DNA from: Methylotenera_A sp040387515
GTDB taxonomy: Bacteria > Pseudomonadota > Gammaproteobacteria > Burkholderiales > Methylophilaceae
Assembly: GCA_040387515.1 (NCBI GenBank)
Contig: JAZKDP010000007.1
Span: forward strand, 124,001 to 188,000
DNA length: 64,000 bases
Direction of reading: 5' to 3'
The translations under genes were made by a program, and so were the position numbers. Every line of letters begins with the position of its first letter. Positions within the stretch are counted from its first letter, which is position 1. The notes beneath the pieces were generated by a model. It had not been told where the DNA came from. It was given only the letters and a program-made list of their open reading frames with translations, and did not search any database. Positions 45,161 to 53,647 of the stretch are shown here, piece after piece.

Positions 45161-46072
45161 ATGAGAGTATTAGTATTAGGCGGAAATGGATTTTTAGGCT
45201 CGCATATTGTGGATGAGCTGCTATTGCACAATCATGAAGTCAGCATTTTTGATCGTTCCGTCAACAAAGCTTACAATCCCGTTGAGAATGTTCATTATTA
45301 CTGGGGCGATTTTTCGGACTCTATGTTAATGGCAGAGGCGTTAGAGTCCGTTGATTTGGTCATACACTGCATTAGCACAACTGTACCTAGCACTTCAAAT
45401 CGTAATCCAACTTTAGATATTCAGCAAAATTTAATCACAACAGTGAATTTGCTTGAGTCGATGACCAGTGCTGGAGTTAAAAGGTTAATCTACCTGTCTT
45501 CTGGAGGTACTGTCTATGGATCGCCTAAACAGTTGCCCGTAAACGAAGAGCACCCTTTAAATCCAATCTGTTCATACGGCGTAGTTAAAGTAGCGATTGA
45601 AAATTATATTGGTATGTTCAAGGCATTGTATGGATTACAACCGATTATTTTAAGGCCATCTAATCCTTATGGTGAACGCCAGGGGCATGCTGGTGTGCAG
45701 GGTGCATTAAGTACTTTTGTAAATAATACGTTATCCAATAAACCGATTACGATTTGGGGTGATGGTGAGATACGGCGTGGCTATATTTATGTAAAAGATA
45801 TGGCGATGTTATGTAGATTGGCAGCGGACTCTAGCGCTGAAGGAACTTACAATGTGTGTAGCGGTATAAGTCATTCCTTAAATGAGTTGCTGGCATTAAC
45901 GCAATCCATAACAGGTATTAAAGCCAATGTCACATATCAGCCATCCAGAGCATTTGATGTCAAAAATATTGTATTGGATATCAGTAAAGCACAACAAGTT
46001 TTTAATTGGACACCAAAATTTACGATTGAAGAGGGCATTGCTGCGTTTTATAAAGGTTTAGCTAAAAGTTAA
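45161..46072 (+). CDS. Extended SDR, UDP-glucose 4-epimerase-like
   Basis: A 303-residue NAD-dependent SDR. LVLGGNGFLGSHIVDELL is the dinucleotide motif, YLSSGGTVYGSP the catalytic-Ser strand, and YGVVK the Tyr/Lys pair. LRPSNPYGERQG and GDGEIRRGYIYVKDM are common in GalE-like epimerases. It probably makes a nucleotide sugar for the eps glycosyltransferases on either side, perhaps UDP-galactose. The exact substrate is not determinable. Confidence 0.84.
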   Translation: MRVLVLGGNGFLGSHIVDELLLHNHEVSIFDRSVNKAYNPVENVHYYWGDFSDSMLMAEALESVDLVIHCISTTVPSTSNRNPTLDIQQNLITTVNLLESMTSAGVKRLIYLSSGGTVYGSPKQLPVNEEHPLNPICSYGVVKVAIENYIGMFKALYGLQPIILRPSNPYGERQGHAGVQGALSTFVNNTLSNKPITIWGDGEIRRGYIYVKDMAMLCRLAADSSAEGTYNVCSGISHSLNELLALTQSITGIKANVTYQPSRAFDVKNIVLDISKAQQVFNWTPKFTIEEGIAAFYKGLAKS

Positions 46073-46080
46073 ATTTATTT

Positions 46081-47277
46081 ATGCGCGTTACTTATATTAT
46101 CAATCAATATCCCAAAGTTAGTCATACCTTTATCCGTCGTGAAATTTTAGCACTAGAGCGTTTAGGCATTGAAGTGCAGCGTATTGCAATACGTGGTTGG
46201 GATGAAAAGCTCATTGATATCGACGACATGAATGAGCAACAAAAAACACAATATGCCTTAAAAGAGGGAGCATTTTTACTACTATTCTCTGCTTTAAAAG
46301 TATTGTTAACTAAACCGTTTGCTTTTATCACGGCTTTAAAATTAGCCATTAAAATGAGCTTTAAAGCAGATAGACCATTGATTTATCATCTAATCTACTT
46401 ACTTGAAGCTTGTCAAGCTTTTCGCTGGTCTCAACAATTCAAGGCAACGCATATTCATGCACATTTTGGCACTAACCCCAGCGAAGTTGCTATGTTAATG
46501 AGTGTGCTTGGCAATGTGCCTTATAGTTTTACCGTACATGGACCAGAAGAGTTCGATCGTCCGCAGTTTCTGAAAATCTCCGAAAAAATCAATCGATCAA
46601 AATTTGTCGTAGCGATTTCGTCTTTCGGTAAAAGTCAGTTACAGCGCTGGGTGGATTTTTCACAGTGGCAAAAAATCAAAATTGTGCATTGCGGTCTGGA
46701 ATCGAGTTTTTATAAAGTGGATGATGTTACGTTACCTAGCAAGCCAAAACTTGTTTGTGTGGGGCGTTTGTGTGAGCAAAAAGGACAGCTTTTATTAATT
46801 GAGGCCACTAAAAAATTGGTAGATGCAAATGTGGATTTTGAGTTGGTACTAGCTGGTGACGGTGAAATGCGGCAACAAATCGAAGCATTAATTGCACGAT
46901 ATGCTTTGCAAAATCGCGTGACAATTACAGGTTGGATCAGTAGTGAAGCGGTTAGACAACACATATTAAATTCGCAGATGCTTGTATTGCCTAGTTTTGC
47001 CGAAGGTTTGCCAGTCGTTATCATGGAAGCCATGTCACTTAAACGCCCTGTCATTTCGACATATATTGCCGGTATTCCTGAATTAATTAAACATGGTGAA
47101 AATGGCTGGTTATGCGTTGCGGGCGATATTGATGATTTAAGTCAAACGATGCAGCGTGCTTTAGAGACGCCACTAGAAAGACTGCAAGAAATGGGTGTGG
47201 CTGCCTATAACAGCGTTATCATTAGACATAATATCGATGTCGAAGCGACAAAACTTGCGAGCCATTTTAGGCAATAG
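46081..47277 (+). CDS. Family 4 glycosyltransferase (colanic acid WcaL-like)
   Basis: A 398-residue GT-B enzyme beginning with YIINQYPKVSHTFIRREILALERLG, the opening of WcaL-type enzymes. HIHAHFGTNPSEVAMLMS and YSFTVHGPEEFDRPQ are mid-domain motifs. The donor domain has LVCVGRLCEQKGQLLLIEA, and MLVLPSFAEGLPVVIMEAMSLKRPVISTYIAGIPELI (~300-336) holds E-x7-E. It sits eight bases after the epimerase, in the eps locus. Its sugar is unknown. Confidence 0.88.
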   Translation: MRVTYIINQYPKVSHTFIRREILALERLGIEVQRIAIRGWDEKLIDIDDMNEQQKTQYALKEGAFLLLFSALKVLLTKPFAFITALKLAIKMSFKADRPLIYHLIYLLEACQAFRWSQQFKATHIHAHFGTNPSEVAMLMSVLGNVPYSFTVHGPEEFDRPQFLKISEKINRSKFVVAISSFGKSQLQRWVDFSQWQKIKIVHCGLESSFYKVDDVTLPSKPKLVCVGRLCEQKGQLLLIEATKKLVDANVDFELVLAGDGEMRQQIEALIARYALQNRVTITGWISSEAVRQHILNSQMLVLPSFAEGLPVVIMEAMSLKRPVISTYIAGIPELIKHGENGWLCVAGDIDDLSQTMQRALETPLERLQEMGVAAYNSVIIRHNIDVEATKLASHFRQ

Positions 47278-47290
47278 CCCAGTACAAAAA

Positions 47291-48475
47291 ATGATTATTT
47301 TACAATTGATATTGCTGACGATAATTGCTGTTTTAGCGATACCCGTATTCGTTCTGCTGCTGCAGGTTTTAGCATCGTTATTTTGGTTAAAACGTAGCGA
47401 CTCAATTGAACCTACAATTGGCAACTATTCCGTCGCTGTTATTATTCCAGCACATAATGAATCCATCGGAATTTCGGCTACGATACAGTCTGTGTTGCCA
47501 CAATTAAAAAATCAAGATCGTTTGGTTGTGGTGGCAGATAACTGTACAGATGACACGGCGAAAGTGGCACGTGACTTGGGCGCTACTGTCATTGTTCGTG
47601 AAAACAAAGAGTTACGCGGCAAAGGTTACGCGTTAGATTTTGGCCTGCAGTCACTTAAAAATAATCCACCGCAAGTCGTGATTATAATTGATGCAGACTG
47701 TACTATTTCTGAGAATGGGATTTCCGCATTGTCAGAAGCCTGTATGGCTCATCAACGGCCCGTACAAGCTTTAGATTTAATGATGTCACCTGCAAATGCC
47801 GGCCTTAAAACTAAGATTGCCGAATTTGCATGGGTGGTTAAAAATCAAGTACGTCCACTTGGATTAAAATCGTTGGGGTTGCCATGCCAGTTAATGGGTA
47901 CAGGCATGGCATTTGTATGGAATGATATTGCTCATGTGCATCTAGCGAGCGGCCATATTGCAGAAGACATGAAGTTGGGTATTGATTTGTGTCGAGTAAA
48001 AAAATCACCGCTCTTTTTTCCTTATGCCTGTGTCAAAAGTTTTTTCCCTGCAACACAGGAAGCGGCAAAAAATCAGCGTGCGCGTTGGGAACACGGACAT
48101 TTGAGTGTCATATTAAGTGATGCGCCAGCTTTGTTTTTTGAGGCAATTAAAACTAAAAATTTGCAGATGTTGGGTATGGCTTTTGATTTGATTGTTCCGC
48201 CATTGGCAGTGCTTGCGTTGATGATTACTTTAATATTCACGATTAGCGTATGTATTCATCAATTTACGCCCATTCATACAGTGTTGATATGCGCCAGCTT
48301 GCTTCTAGTTGCCTTAACAAGTGCCATATTAATTTCTTGGGCTTTTTTTGGTCGTCGAATTATTAGCTTTAAGCAGCTTTGTTATGCGCCAATCTACGCT
48401 TTCATTAAAATACCGTTATATATTAAGTTTTTTATCAATCGCCAAGTTGAATGGGTGCGCGCTAAGCGAGATTAA
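47291..48475 (+). CDS. Processive-type family 2 glycosyltransferase, membrane
   Basis: A 394-residue protein starting at ATG 47291; an earlier in-frame start would run back through the previous gene. It has a helix at about 4-30. The GT-A core has VAVIIPAHNESIGISATIQSV, VVVADNCTDDTAKVA, VVIIIDADCTIS (D..D) and the QxxRW-type NQRARWEHGHLSVI at about residue 260. Membrane segments near 300-380 follow. It resembles cellulose-synthase-like or EpsH-type transferases. The short gap to the WcaL-like gene (13 bases) suggests coupling. Confidence 0.85.
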   Translation: MIILQLILLTIIAVLAIPVFVLLLQVLASLFWLKRSDSIEPTIGNYSVAVIIPAHNESIGISATIQSVLPQLKNQDRLVVVADNCTDDTAKVARDLGATVIVRENKELRGKGYALDFGLQSLKNNPPQVVIIIDADCTISENGISALSEACMAHQRPVQALDLMMSPANAGLKTKIAEFAWVVKNQVRPLGLKSLGLPCQLMGTGMAFVWNDIAHVHLASGHIAEDMKLGIDLCRVKKSPLFFPYACVKSFFPATQEAAKNQRARWEHGHLSVILSDAPALFFEAIKTKNLQMLGMAFDLIVPPLAVLALMITLIFTISVCIHQFTPIHTVLICASLLLVALTSAILISWAFFGRRIISFKQLCYAPIYAFIKIPLYIKFFINRQVEWVRAKRD

Positions 48476-48558
48476 ATTTATTCGCTTAAAGTATTAATTG
48501 GCATACTAAGTGCTTATAGTCTTTAACAAAATTAAGCATTAACTTAAGGTCCAATCGT

Positions 48559-49503
48559 TTGGTTATCTCAGTCATATTAATCAGTTACAACACCGCAAAA
48601 ATGAGCGTCGAGGCGCTCAATGCTTTATTTGCATCTCAAGGTGACTTTAAATTAGAAGTCTTTGTGGTGGATAACGCATCTAAAGACGATTCTGTTGCTG
48701 TGATTAAAAAAGCGTTTCCTCAAATTACTTTGATAGAAAATAAAGTAAATGTCGGCTTTGGTCGCGCCAATAATCAAGTACTAGATTTAGCCACCGGCGA
48801 ATATATTCTTCTGCTCAATACAGATGCATTTGTTCAGCAAGATACCTTAGCAAAAACCCTTCAATATATAGAATCACAGCCCACTTGCGGTGTATTGGGT
48901 GTTCGCTTGATAGGGCGTGATGGCGAGCAGCAGCCTTCTTGCCGTTATTTTCCGACTCCCTTAAATTTGTTTGCACACAAATTAGGTCTGGCTCGCTGGT
49001 TTCCAACGCTGCAAATGGTAGACGATACAGATTGGAATCCTGCGATTACTGAAAACTGTGATTGGGTGCCAGGTTGTTATTACTTGGTTCGCAAGCAAGT
49101 AATAGCGCAAGTTGGACTTTTTGACCCAAAGTATTTTTTATACAGCGAAGAAGTTGATCATTGTTTTGCAGTTAAAAAAACTGGTTGGCAGGTGGTTTAT
49201 TTTGCCGATGCTTCGGTGGTCCACATTGGTGGGGAAAGTGCCAAATCTGACGGAAAAGTGACAACAACTGGAAAACAACTGAGCGTGTTGCAGGCGGAAA
49301 GCGAATTACTTTATTTTAGAAAAAATCATGGATTATTCATCTGTATTTTGCATATAGTATTGGTCGTATTAGCTGATTCCATCCAGTTCGTTAAAGATCT
49401 AGTTAAACTAAAGATAAGTAAAAACAGTCGCTTTTTCGCTAATACTAAACTCACATTCATCAGCGCATTTAAAACCCGAATGGGTAGTATCCCTGTTAGA
49501 TAA
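48559..49503 (+). CDS. Family 2 glycosyltransferase, rhamnosyltransferase-like
   Basis: A 314-residue GT-A protein from TTG 48559. VISVILISYNTAKMSVEAL and FVVDNASKDDSVAVIKKAFP lead to VGFGRANNQVLDLATGEYILLLNTDAFV, the family signature of WbbL-type enzymes (about 70-105). PGCYYLVRKQVIAQVGLFDPKYFLYSEEVDHCFAVKKTGW follows with the ED pair. A C-terminal hydrophobic segment is at about 255-275. It may add rhamnose, but this rests on resemblance only. Confidence 0.84.
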   Translation: MVISVILISYNTAKMSVEALNALFASQGDFKLEVFVVDNASKDDSVAVIKKAFPQITLIENKVNVGFGRANNQVLDLATGEYILLLNTDAFVQQDTLAKTLQYIESQPTCGVLGVRLIGRDGEQQPSCRYFPTPLNLFAHKLGLARWFPTLQMVDDTDWNPAITENCDWVPGCYYLVRKQVIAQVGLFDPKYFLYSEEVDHCFAVKKTGWQVVYFADASVVHIGGESAKSDGKVTTTGKQLSVLQAESELLYFRKNHGLFICILHIVLVVLADSIQFVKDLVKLKISKNSRFFANTKLTFISAFKTRMGSIPVR

Positions 49504-49521
49504 AGGCGATACAATTCACAC

Positions 49522-50031
49522 ATGTTTAATCACATCAAACAAGATTTAGAAAACTATCGCGGCGATTGGGCCGCTCAAGGTTTTTGGGTAATGCTGGTCT
49601 ATCGTTTTGGACGATGGCGTTACACCATCAAGAATGTATTTGTACGCAAACTCTGTTCATTGATATACAAAATATTATATAAATTAGTCCAGATTATCAC
49701 CGGAATAGAACTGCCTTGTGAGGTTGAAGTCGGTGAGAATTTTCTGATCGATCATTTTGGTGGCATTGTGATTAGCGGTTATGCGAAATTTGGCGATAAC
49801 TGCAGAATTCGAAATGGCGTGGTAGTTGGACTTAAGAATGTGGATGAGCCATGTGCGCCGCAAATTGGTCACAATGTTGATATTGGTGCAGGTGCAAAAT
49901 TGCTTGGCAACATTAAAATAGGCAACAACGTGAGCATTGGCGCTAATTCAGTTGTATTGATTGACGTGCCAGATGATGCGATAGCCGTAGGTGTGCCTGC
50001 GGTTGTTAAGATGAAGAAGCCGTATTTATGA
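49522..50031 (+). CDS. Serine O-acetyltransferase-like hexapeptide acetyltransferase (colanic acid type)
   Basis: A 169-residue protein. ALPCEVEVG-like entry GIELPCEVEVGENFLIDHFGGIVISGYAKFGDN, then VDIGAGAKLLGNIKIGNNVSIGANSVVLIDVPDDAIAVGVPAVVK, follow the hexapeptide repeats, with His in IDHFGG. The N-terminal LENYRGDWAAQGFWVMLVYRFGRWRY is typical of this polysaccharide-cluster CysE-like subgroup. It overlaps the WecG-like gene by four bases. Confidence 0.85.
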   Translation: MFNHIKQDLENYRGDWAAQGFWVMLVYRFGRWRYTIKNVFVRKLCSLIYKILYKLVQIITGIELPCEVEVGENFLIDHFGGIVISGYAKFGDNCRIRNGVVVGLKNVDEPCAPQIGHNVDIGAGAKLLGNIKIGNNVSIGANSVVLIDVPDDAIAVGVPAVVKMKKPYL

Positions 50032-50834
50032 TGATTCAATCACTTAAAAAACGTGTTCGATTATTTGGGGCAGATATTGACCCGCTTAATATGCAGGAAA
50101 CGGTCAATTTAATCCATGCGTGGATTGCACAACCACAAAAACAGTGTCATTTTGTGGTTACGCCTAATGTCGATCATATTGTCAAATTGCAAACGGATGT
50201 TGGCTTGCAAAAAGCTTATACGGATGCTGCATTGATTGTAACAGACGGCAAACCGGTGGTTTGGGCCGCTAATCTACTGGGTGTAGATTTGCCAGGTACA
50301 GTACCAGGTAGTGATTTGGTACCCGCGCTTTTTGAGCATGCGCAGGTCAATCAGCAACCTTTAACTGTATTTCTGTTGGGTGCCATGCCAGGAGTTGCCG
50401 ACCGTGCCAAAGATATTATTCATGCTACTTGGCCAATGGTAAAAGTGGTTGGTACTTTAAGTCCTAATTTTGGTTTTGAGAAAAAACCAGATGTATCAAA
50501 AGCTATCTGTGAAACGGTAAATGCCAGTGGAGCAGATTTATTGGTACTCGGTTTGGGTGCACCAAAGCAGGAGTTATGGGTTACGCAATATGCATCTGAA
50601 ATTTCCGTCAAAGTTGCACTGTGTGTAGGTGCTACGATTGATTTTATTGCAGGTGAAAAGGCGCGAGCCCCACTTTGGATGCAGAGAGTTGGCTTGGAAT
50701 GGCTCCATCGTATGCTTTCAGAGCCCAAACGTCTGGCTAAACGGTATATTGTGGATGCAATTATTTTTCCTAAATTGATTTTTAATGAATGGCTTTTGCG
50801 TCGTCAGCCGTCTAAAAATACTTTAGCTGATTAA
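50028..50834 (+). CDS. WecG/TagA/CpsF family glycosyltransferase
   Basis: A 268-residue enzyme. VTPNVDHIVKLQTD and IVTDGKPVVWAANLLG (~70-85) hold the conserved TxN and DGxP motifs. FLLGAMPGVADRA, SPNFGFE, LVLGLGAPKQELWV (~175-190) and VGATIDFIAGEKARAPLWMQRVGLEWLHRM (~207-236) complete the TagA signature. It transfers a sugar, often ManNAcA or ManNAc, to a lipid-linked intermediate. It begins within the acetyltransferase stop (ATGATG), indicating coupling. Its donor here is unknown. Confidence 0.92.
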   Translation: MMIQSLKKRVRLFGADIDPLNMQETVNLIHAWIAQPQKQCHFVVTPNVDHIVKLQTDVGLQKAYTDAALIVTDGKPVVWAANLLGVDLPGTVPGSDLVPALFEHAQVNQQPLTVFLLGAMPGVADRAKDIIHATWPMVKVVGTLSPNFGFEKKPDVSKAICETVNASGADLLVLGLGAPKQELWVTQYASEISVKVALCVGATIDFIAGEKARAPLWMQRVGLEWLHRMLSEPKRLAKRYIVDAIIFPKLIFNEWLLRRQPSKNTLAD

Positions 50835-50863
50835 TGATTATTTTTAATTAAAAATCTTAGCTC

Positions 50864-51904
50864 ATGTTTCGATTTTACTTTTTCACTGCTTGTTTCTTTT
50901 GGATTTCGACCGCTATTTCGGCCGAAGCGCTGCGATATCCAATAACTCCAGACCAAGTTGCAGTGATTGTCAATTTGCAAGATGCTAATAGCCTTATTGT
51001 TGGTGATTATTATTTGAATGCGAGAAATATACCCAAGACAAACCTGATTAAAGTAGATATTAGTCCCGATGTTTCGGTGTTAACAGAACAACAGTTTCTT
51101 AATTTGCGCACAGGTATTTTTACTCAATTAAATGAAAATATAAAGGTTATCGTATTGGCCTGGACAAAGCCGTTTGCGGTTAATTGCAATTCAATCACTT
51201 CAGCAGTGACATTGGGTTACCAAGCTAAGCAGTGCGAAAATGGATGTGGAGCTGGCATCAAAAATCCTTACTTTAATAGTACTTCGCACAATCCAGAAAA
51301 AGATTTCAATATGCGTCTATCAATATTGTTGCCAACAGATTCAATTGAAGTCGCAAAAAATATCATCGATAAAGGTGTTTTAAGTGGGTTTAAGTTAAAT
51401 GAGGCAACAGCTTATTTTTTAAAAACGACATATGATGCAGCCAGTAAGCCGCGTGAGCCATTTTTCCCAAAAGATCTGACCAGAATTGAATCAAAGAAAT
51501 TATGGATTCGTACAATTAAGGCAGATATCCTTAAAGATAAAAAAGATGTGATGTTTTATTTTATCGGTGCAGCTACAGTGCCAGATTTAAAAACACTGAA
51601 TTTTATGCCTGGTGCTATTGCAGATCATTTAACTTCATTTGGCGGTATTTTATCTGGTGAGCGGAGTACGACAAGTTTGAAATGGCTGGATGCAGGCGTC
51701 ACAGGAACTTATGGCTCAGTTTCAGAGCCTTGTAATTATTGGCAGAAATTTCCTAATCCATCTGTATTATTAAAACACTATTTAGCGGGAGATACATTAA
51801 TCGAAGCATATTGGAAAAGTGTTTATTGGCCAACGCAGGGCTTGATTATGGGAGAACCATTAGCAGCGCCTTATATGTCTGTGTCTTATACTTCCAAACC
51901 TTAA
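50864..51904 (+). CDS. TIGR03790-type secreted protein of exosortase loci
   Basis: A 346-residue protein with an N-terminal signal peptide (FYFFTACFFWISTAISAEA). The mature part starts RYPITPDQVAVIVNLQDANSLIVGDYYLNARNIPKTNLIKVDI, which resembles the TIGR03790 family common near exosortase and PEP-CTERM genes. A TSFGGILSGERSTTSLKWLDAGVTGTYGSVSEP segment lies near residues 255-290. The function of the family is unknown. It precedes the exosortase gene by about 140 bases. Confidence 0.75.
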   Translation: MFRFYFFTACFFWISTAISAEALRYPITPDQVAVIVNLQDANSLIVGDYYLNARNIPKTNLIKVDISPDVSVLTEQQFLNLRTGIFTQLNENIKVIVLAWTKPFAVNCNSITSAVTLGYQAKQCENGCGAGIKNPYFNSTSHNPEKDFNMRLSILLPTDSIEVAKNIIDKGVLSGFKLNEATAYFLKTTYDAASKPREPFFPKDLTRIESKKLWIRTIKADILKDKKDVMFYFIGAATVPDLKTLNFMPGAIADHLTSFGGILSGERSTTSLKWLDAGVTGTYGSVSEPCNYWQKFPNPSVLLKHYLAGDTLIEAYWKSVYWPTQGLIMGEPLAAPYMSVSYTSKP

Positions 51905-52046
51905 TTTTTAAAAAGGAATCAGCATTCATTTAGGTTACAAAGCGCTTAGCATTAAGAATCCTGTTAGCCCAAGTGGGTTGCTGTCGTCCTAAGTGTAAAT
52001 TTTGCTGATAAACTAATCGCCATTAATGATTAATTAATTGAATTTC

Positions 52047-53606
52047 ATGGATAACAAAAAAACTATGCCAAATTTTCTATCTTTAACCCAGAACCAGAAA
52101 TGGTTTTTATTTGCTTTGGTGCTCGCATTTTTCGCTTATTTTGGTGGATTAAGTGATTTGGTTTCAAGATGGAATTCACAAGAAGAATATGGGCACGGCT
52201 ATTTTATTCCATTGATTAGTATTTGGTTTTTGTGGGCCAGGAAAGATGCATTACTTGCAAGCATAGGTGAGTCTTCTTGGATAGGCCCTGTATTTATTGC
52301 AATTGGCGCGGTAGGGTTATTGCTTGGTGAGCTAACTGCCATATTCGTTTTAATTCAATTAAGTTTTTTATTGACCCTCATTGGCTTAGTTTTGGCCTAC
52401 GGTGGTAAGTCGCTATTAAGAGTCTCATTGCTTCCTATCGCATTTTTAGCATTTGCGATCCCGTTGCCTTATTTTTTAGGTGCTCAATTATCTTGGCGTT
52501 TACAACTTATTTCATCTGAGTTGGGTGTAGCATTTTTACGCTTATTGGGTAATTCAGTCTATTTAGAAGGTAATGTAATTGATTTAGGCATATATAAATT
52601 ACAAGTAGTCGAGGCTTGTAGTGGGCTACGCTATCTATACCCATTATTGAGTATCGGCTTTTTAATGGCGTATATGTATAAAGGAAAATTCTGGCAAAAG
52701 GTATTTATTTTCTTATCGACTATACCAATTACTGTCATTATGAACAGCCTGCGTATTGCCATGGTTGGCGTATTGGTGAATCGCTGGGGTAATGATATGG
52801 CGGACGGCTTCTTACATTACTTTGAGGGCTGGATTATTTTTATGGTTTGTTTGCTTATATTAATTCTAGAAGTGGTGATTCTAGAAAAAATAGGGCAAAA
52901 ACGCCGTTTTTGGCAAGCAGTGGACGTGCCTGTTATACAACCAGCGAAACCTAATAAACCTGAGTCCATAGTAAAGAAACCTTTATACGTCAGTATTGCA
53001 CTTATTTTAGTCGCTTCAATTGCTGTTAATTTATTAAGTGACCGTGTGGAAATAAAGCCAGAAAGAAAGCCTTTGGCAACTTTTCCAACAAAAATTGATA
53101 ATTGGGTTGCAAAAGAATCTAGCTTATCAAAGGATGTGGAAGAGTTTCTGGGTGTGGATGACTATCTGTTAGCAGACTATAAAGCTGATGGAAGTTCCGT
53201 CAATTTTTACGTGGCCTATTATGCATCTCAACGTAAAGGGGTGTCTCCTCATTCCCCTCAAGTTTGTATGCCTGGTGGAGGGTGGATCATTTCTTCATTG
53301 GATCGTATTACGATTGATGTAGCGGGTAAAAAAGATTTTCATGTAAACCGCACAGTGATTAACAAAGATAATCACAGGCAAGTGGTTTATTATTGGTTTG
53401 AGCAACGTGGCAGACACATTGCTAACGAGTATTATATGAAATGGTACTTATTGTTGGACTCTATTCAGAGAAATAGAACAGATGGTGCACTGGTACGTGT
53501 GACCACTTATATCAGGCCATCTGAATCAATAGAGGTAGCTGATAAGCGTATTCAAGAATTTTTAGAAAAAAGCGTGCCCTTACTGGATACATACGTACCA
53601 AAATAA
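52047..53606 (+). CDS. xrtD: Exosortase fused to an EpsI domain (XrtD-like)
   Basis: A 519-residue membrane protein of exosortase plus EpsI. The exosortase part (~20-285) has about eight helices and the catalytic set Cys191 (VEACSGLRYL), Arg236 (NSLRIAMVG) and His257 (FLHYFEGW). The C-terminal EpsI domain (~300-515) shows FPTKIDNWVAKESS, the SPQVCMPGGGW Cys motif and YYWFEQRGRHIANEYYMKWYLLLDSI. The fused form is the arrangement I associate with XrtD-type exosortases, which sort VPLPA- or PEP-CTERM proteins. The start is ATG 52047; a TTG at 52038 is also in frame. PrsT follows after 41 bases. Confidence 0.9.
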   Translation: MDNKKTMPNFLSLTQNQKWFLFALVLAFFAYFGGLSDLVSRWNSQEEYGHGYFIPLISIWFLWARKDALLASIGESSWIGPVFIAIGAVGLLLGELTAIFVLIQLSFLLTLIGLVLAYGGKSLLRVSLLPIAFLAFAIPLPYFLGAQLSWRLQLISSELGVAFLRLLGNSVYLEGNVIDLGIYKLQVVEACSGLRYLYPLLSIGFLMAYMYKGKFWQKVFIFLSTIPITVIMNSLRIAMVGVLVNRWGNDMADGFLHYFEGWIIFMVCLLILILEVVILEKIGQKRRFWQAVDVPVIQPAKPNKPESIVKKPLYVSIALILVASIAVNLLSDRVEIKPERKPLATFPTKIDNWVAKESSLSKDVEEFLGVDDYLLADYKADGSSVNFYVAYYASQRKGVSPHSPQVCMPGGGWIISSLDRITIDVAGKKDFHVNRTVINKDNHRQVVYYWFEQRGRHIANEYYMKWYLLLDSIQRNRTDGALVRVTTYIRPSESIEVADKRIQEFLEKSVPLLDTYVPK

Positions 53607-53647
53607 TTAGATTATTTAATAATTGATATTAATTAAGAAGACTTAAC

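Noticed and set aside
47195..47290. Start of the processive glycosyltransferase at 47195 inside the previous gene
   Set aside because: The ATG at 47291 follows the previous stop and gives a typical membrane-helix start.
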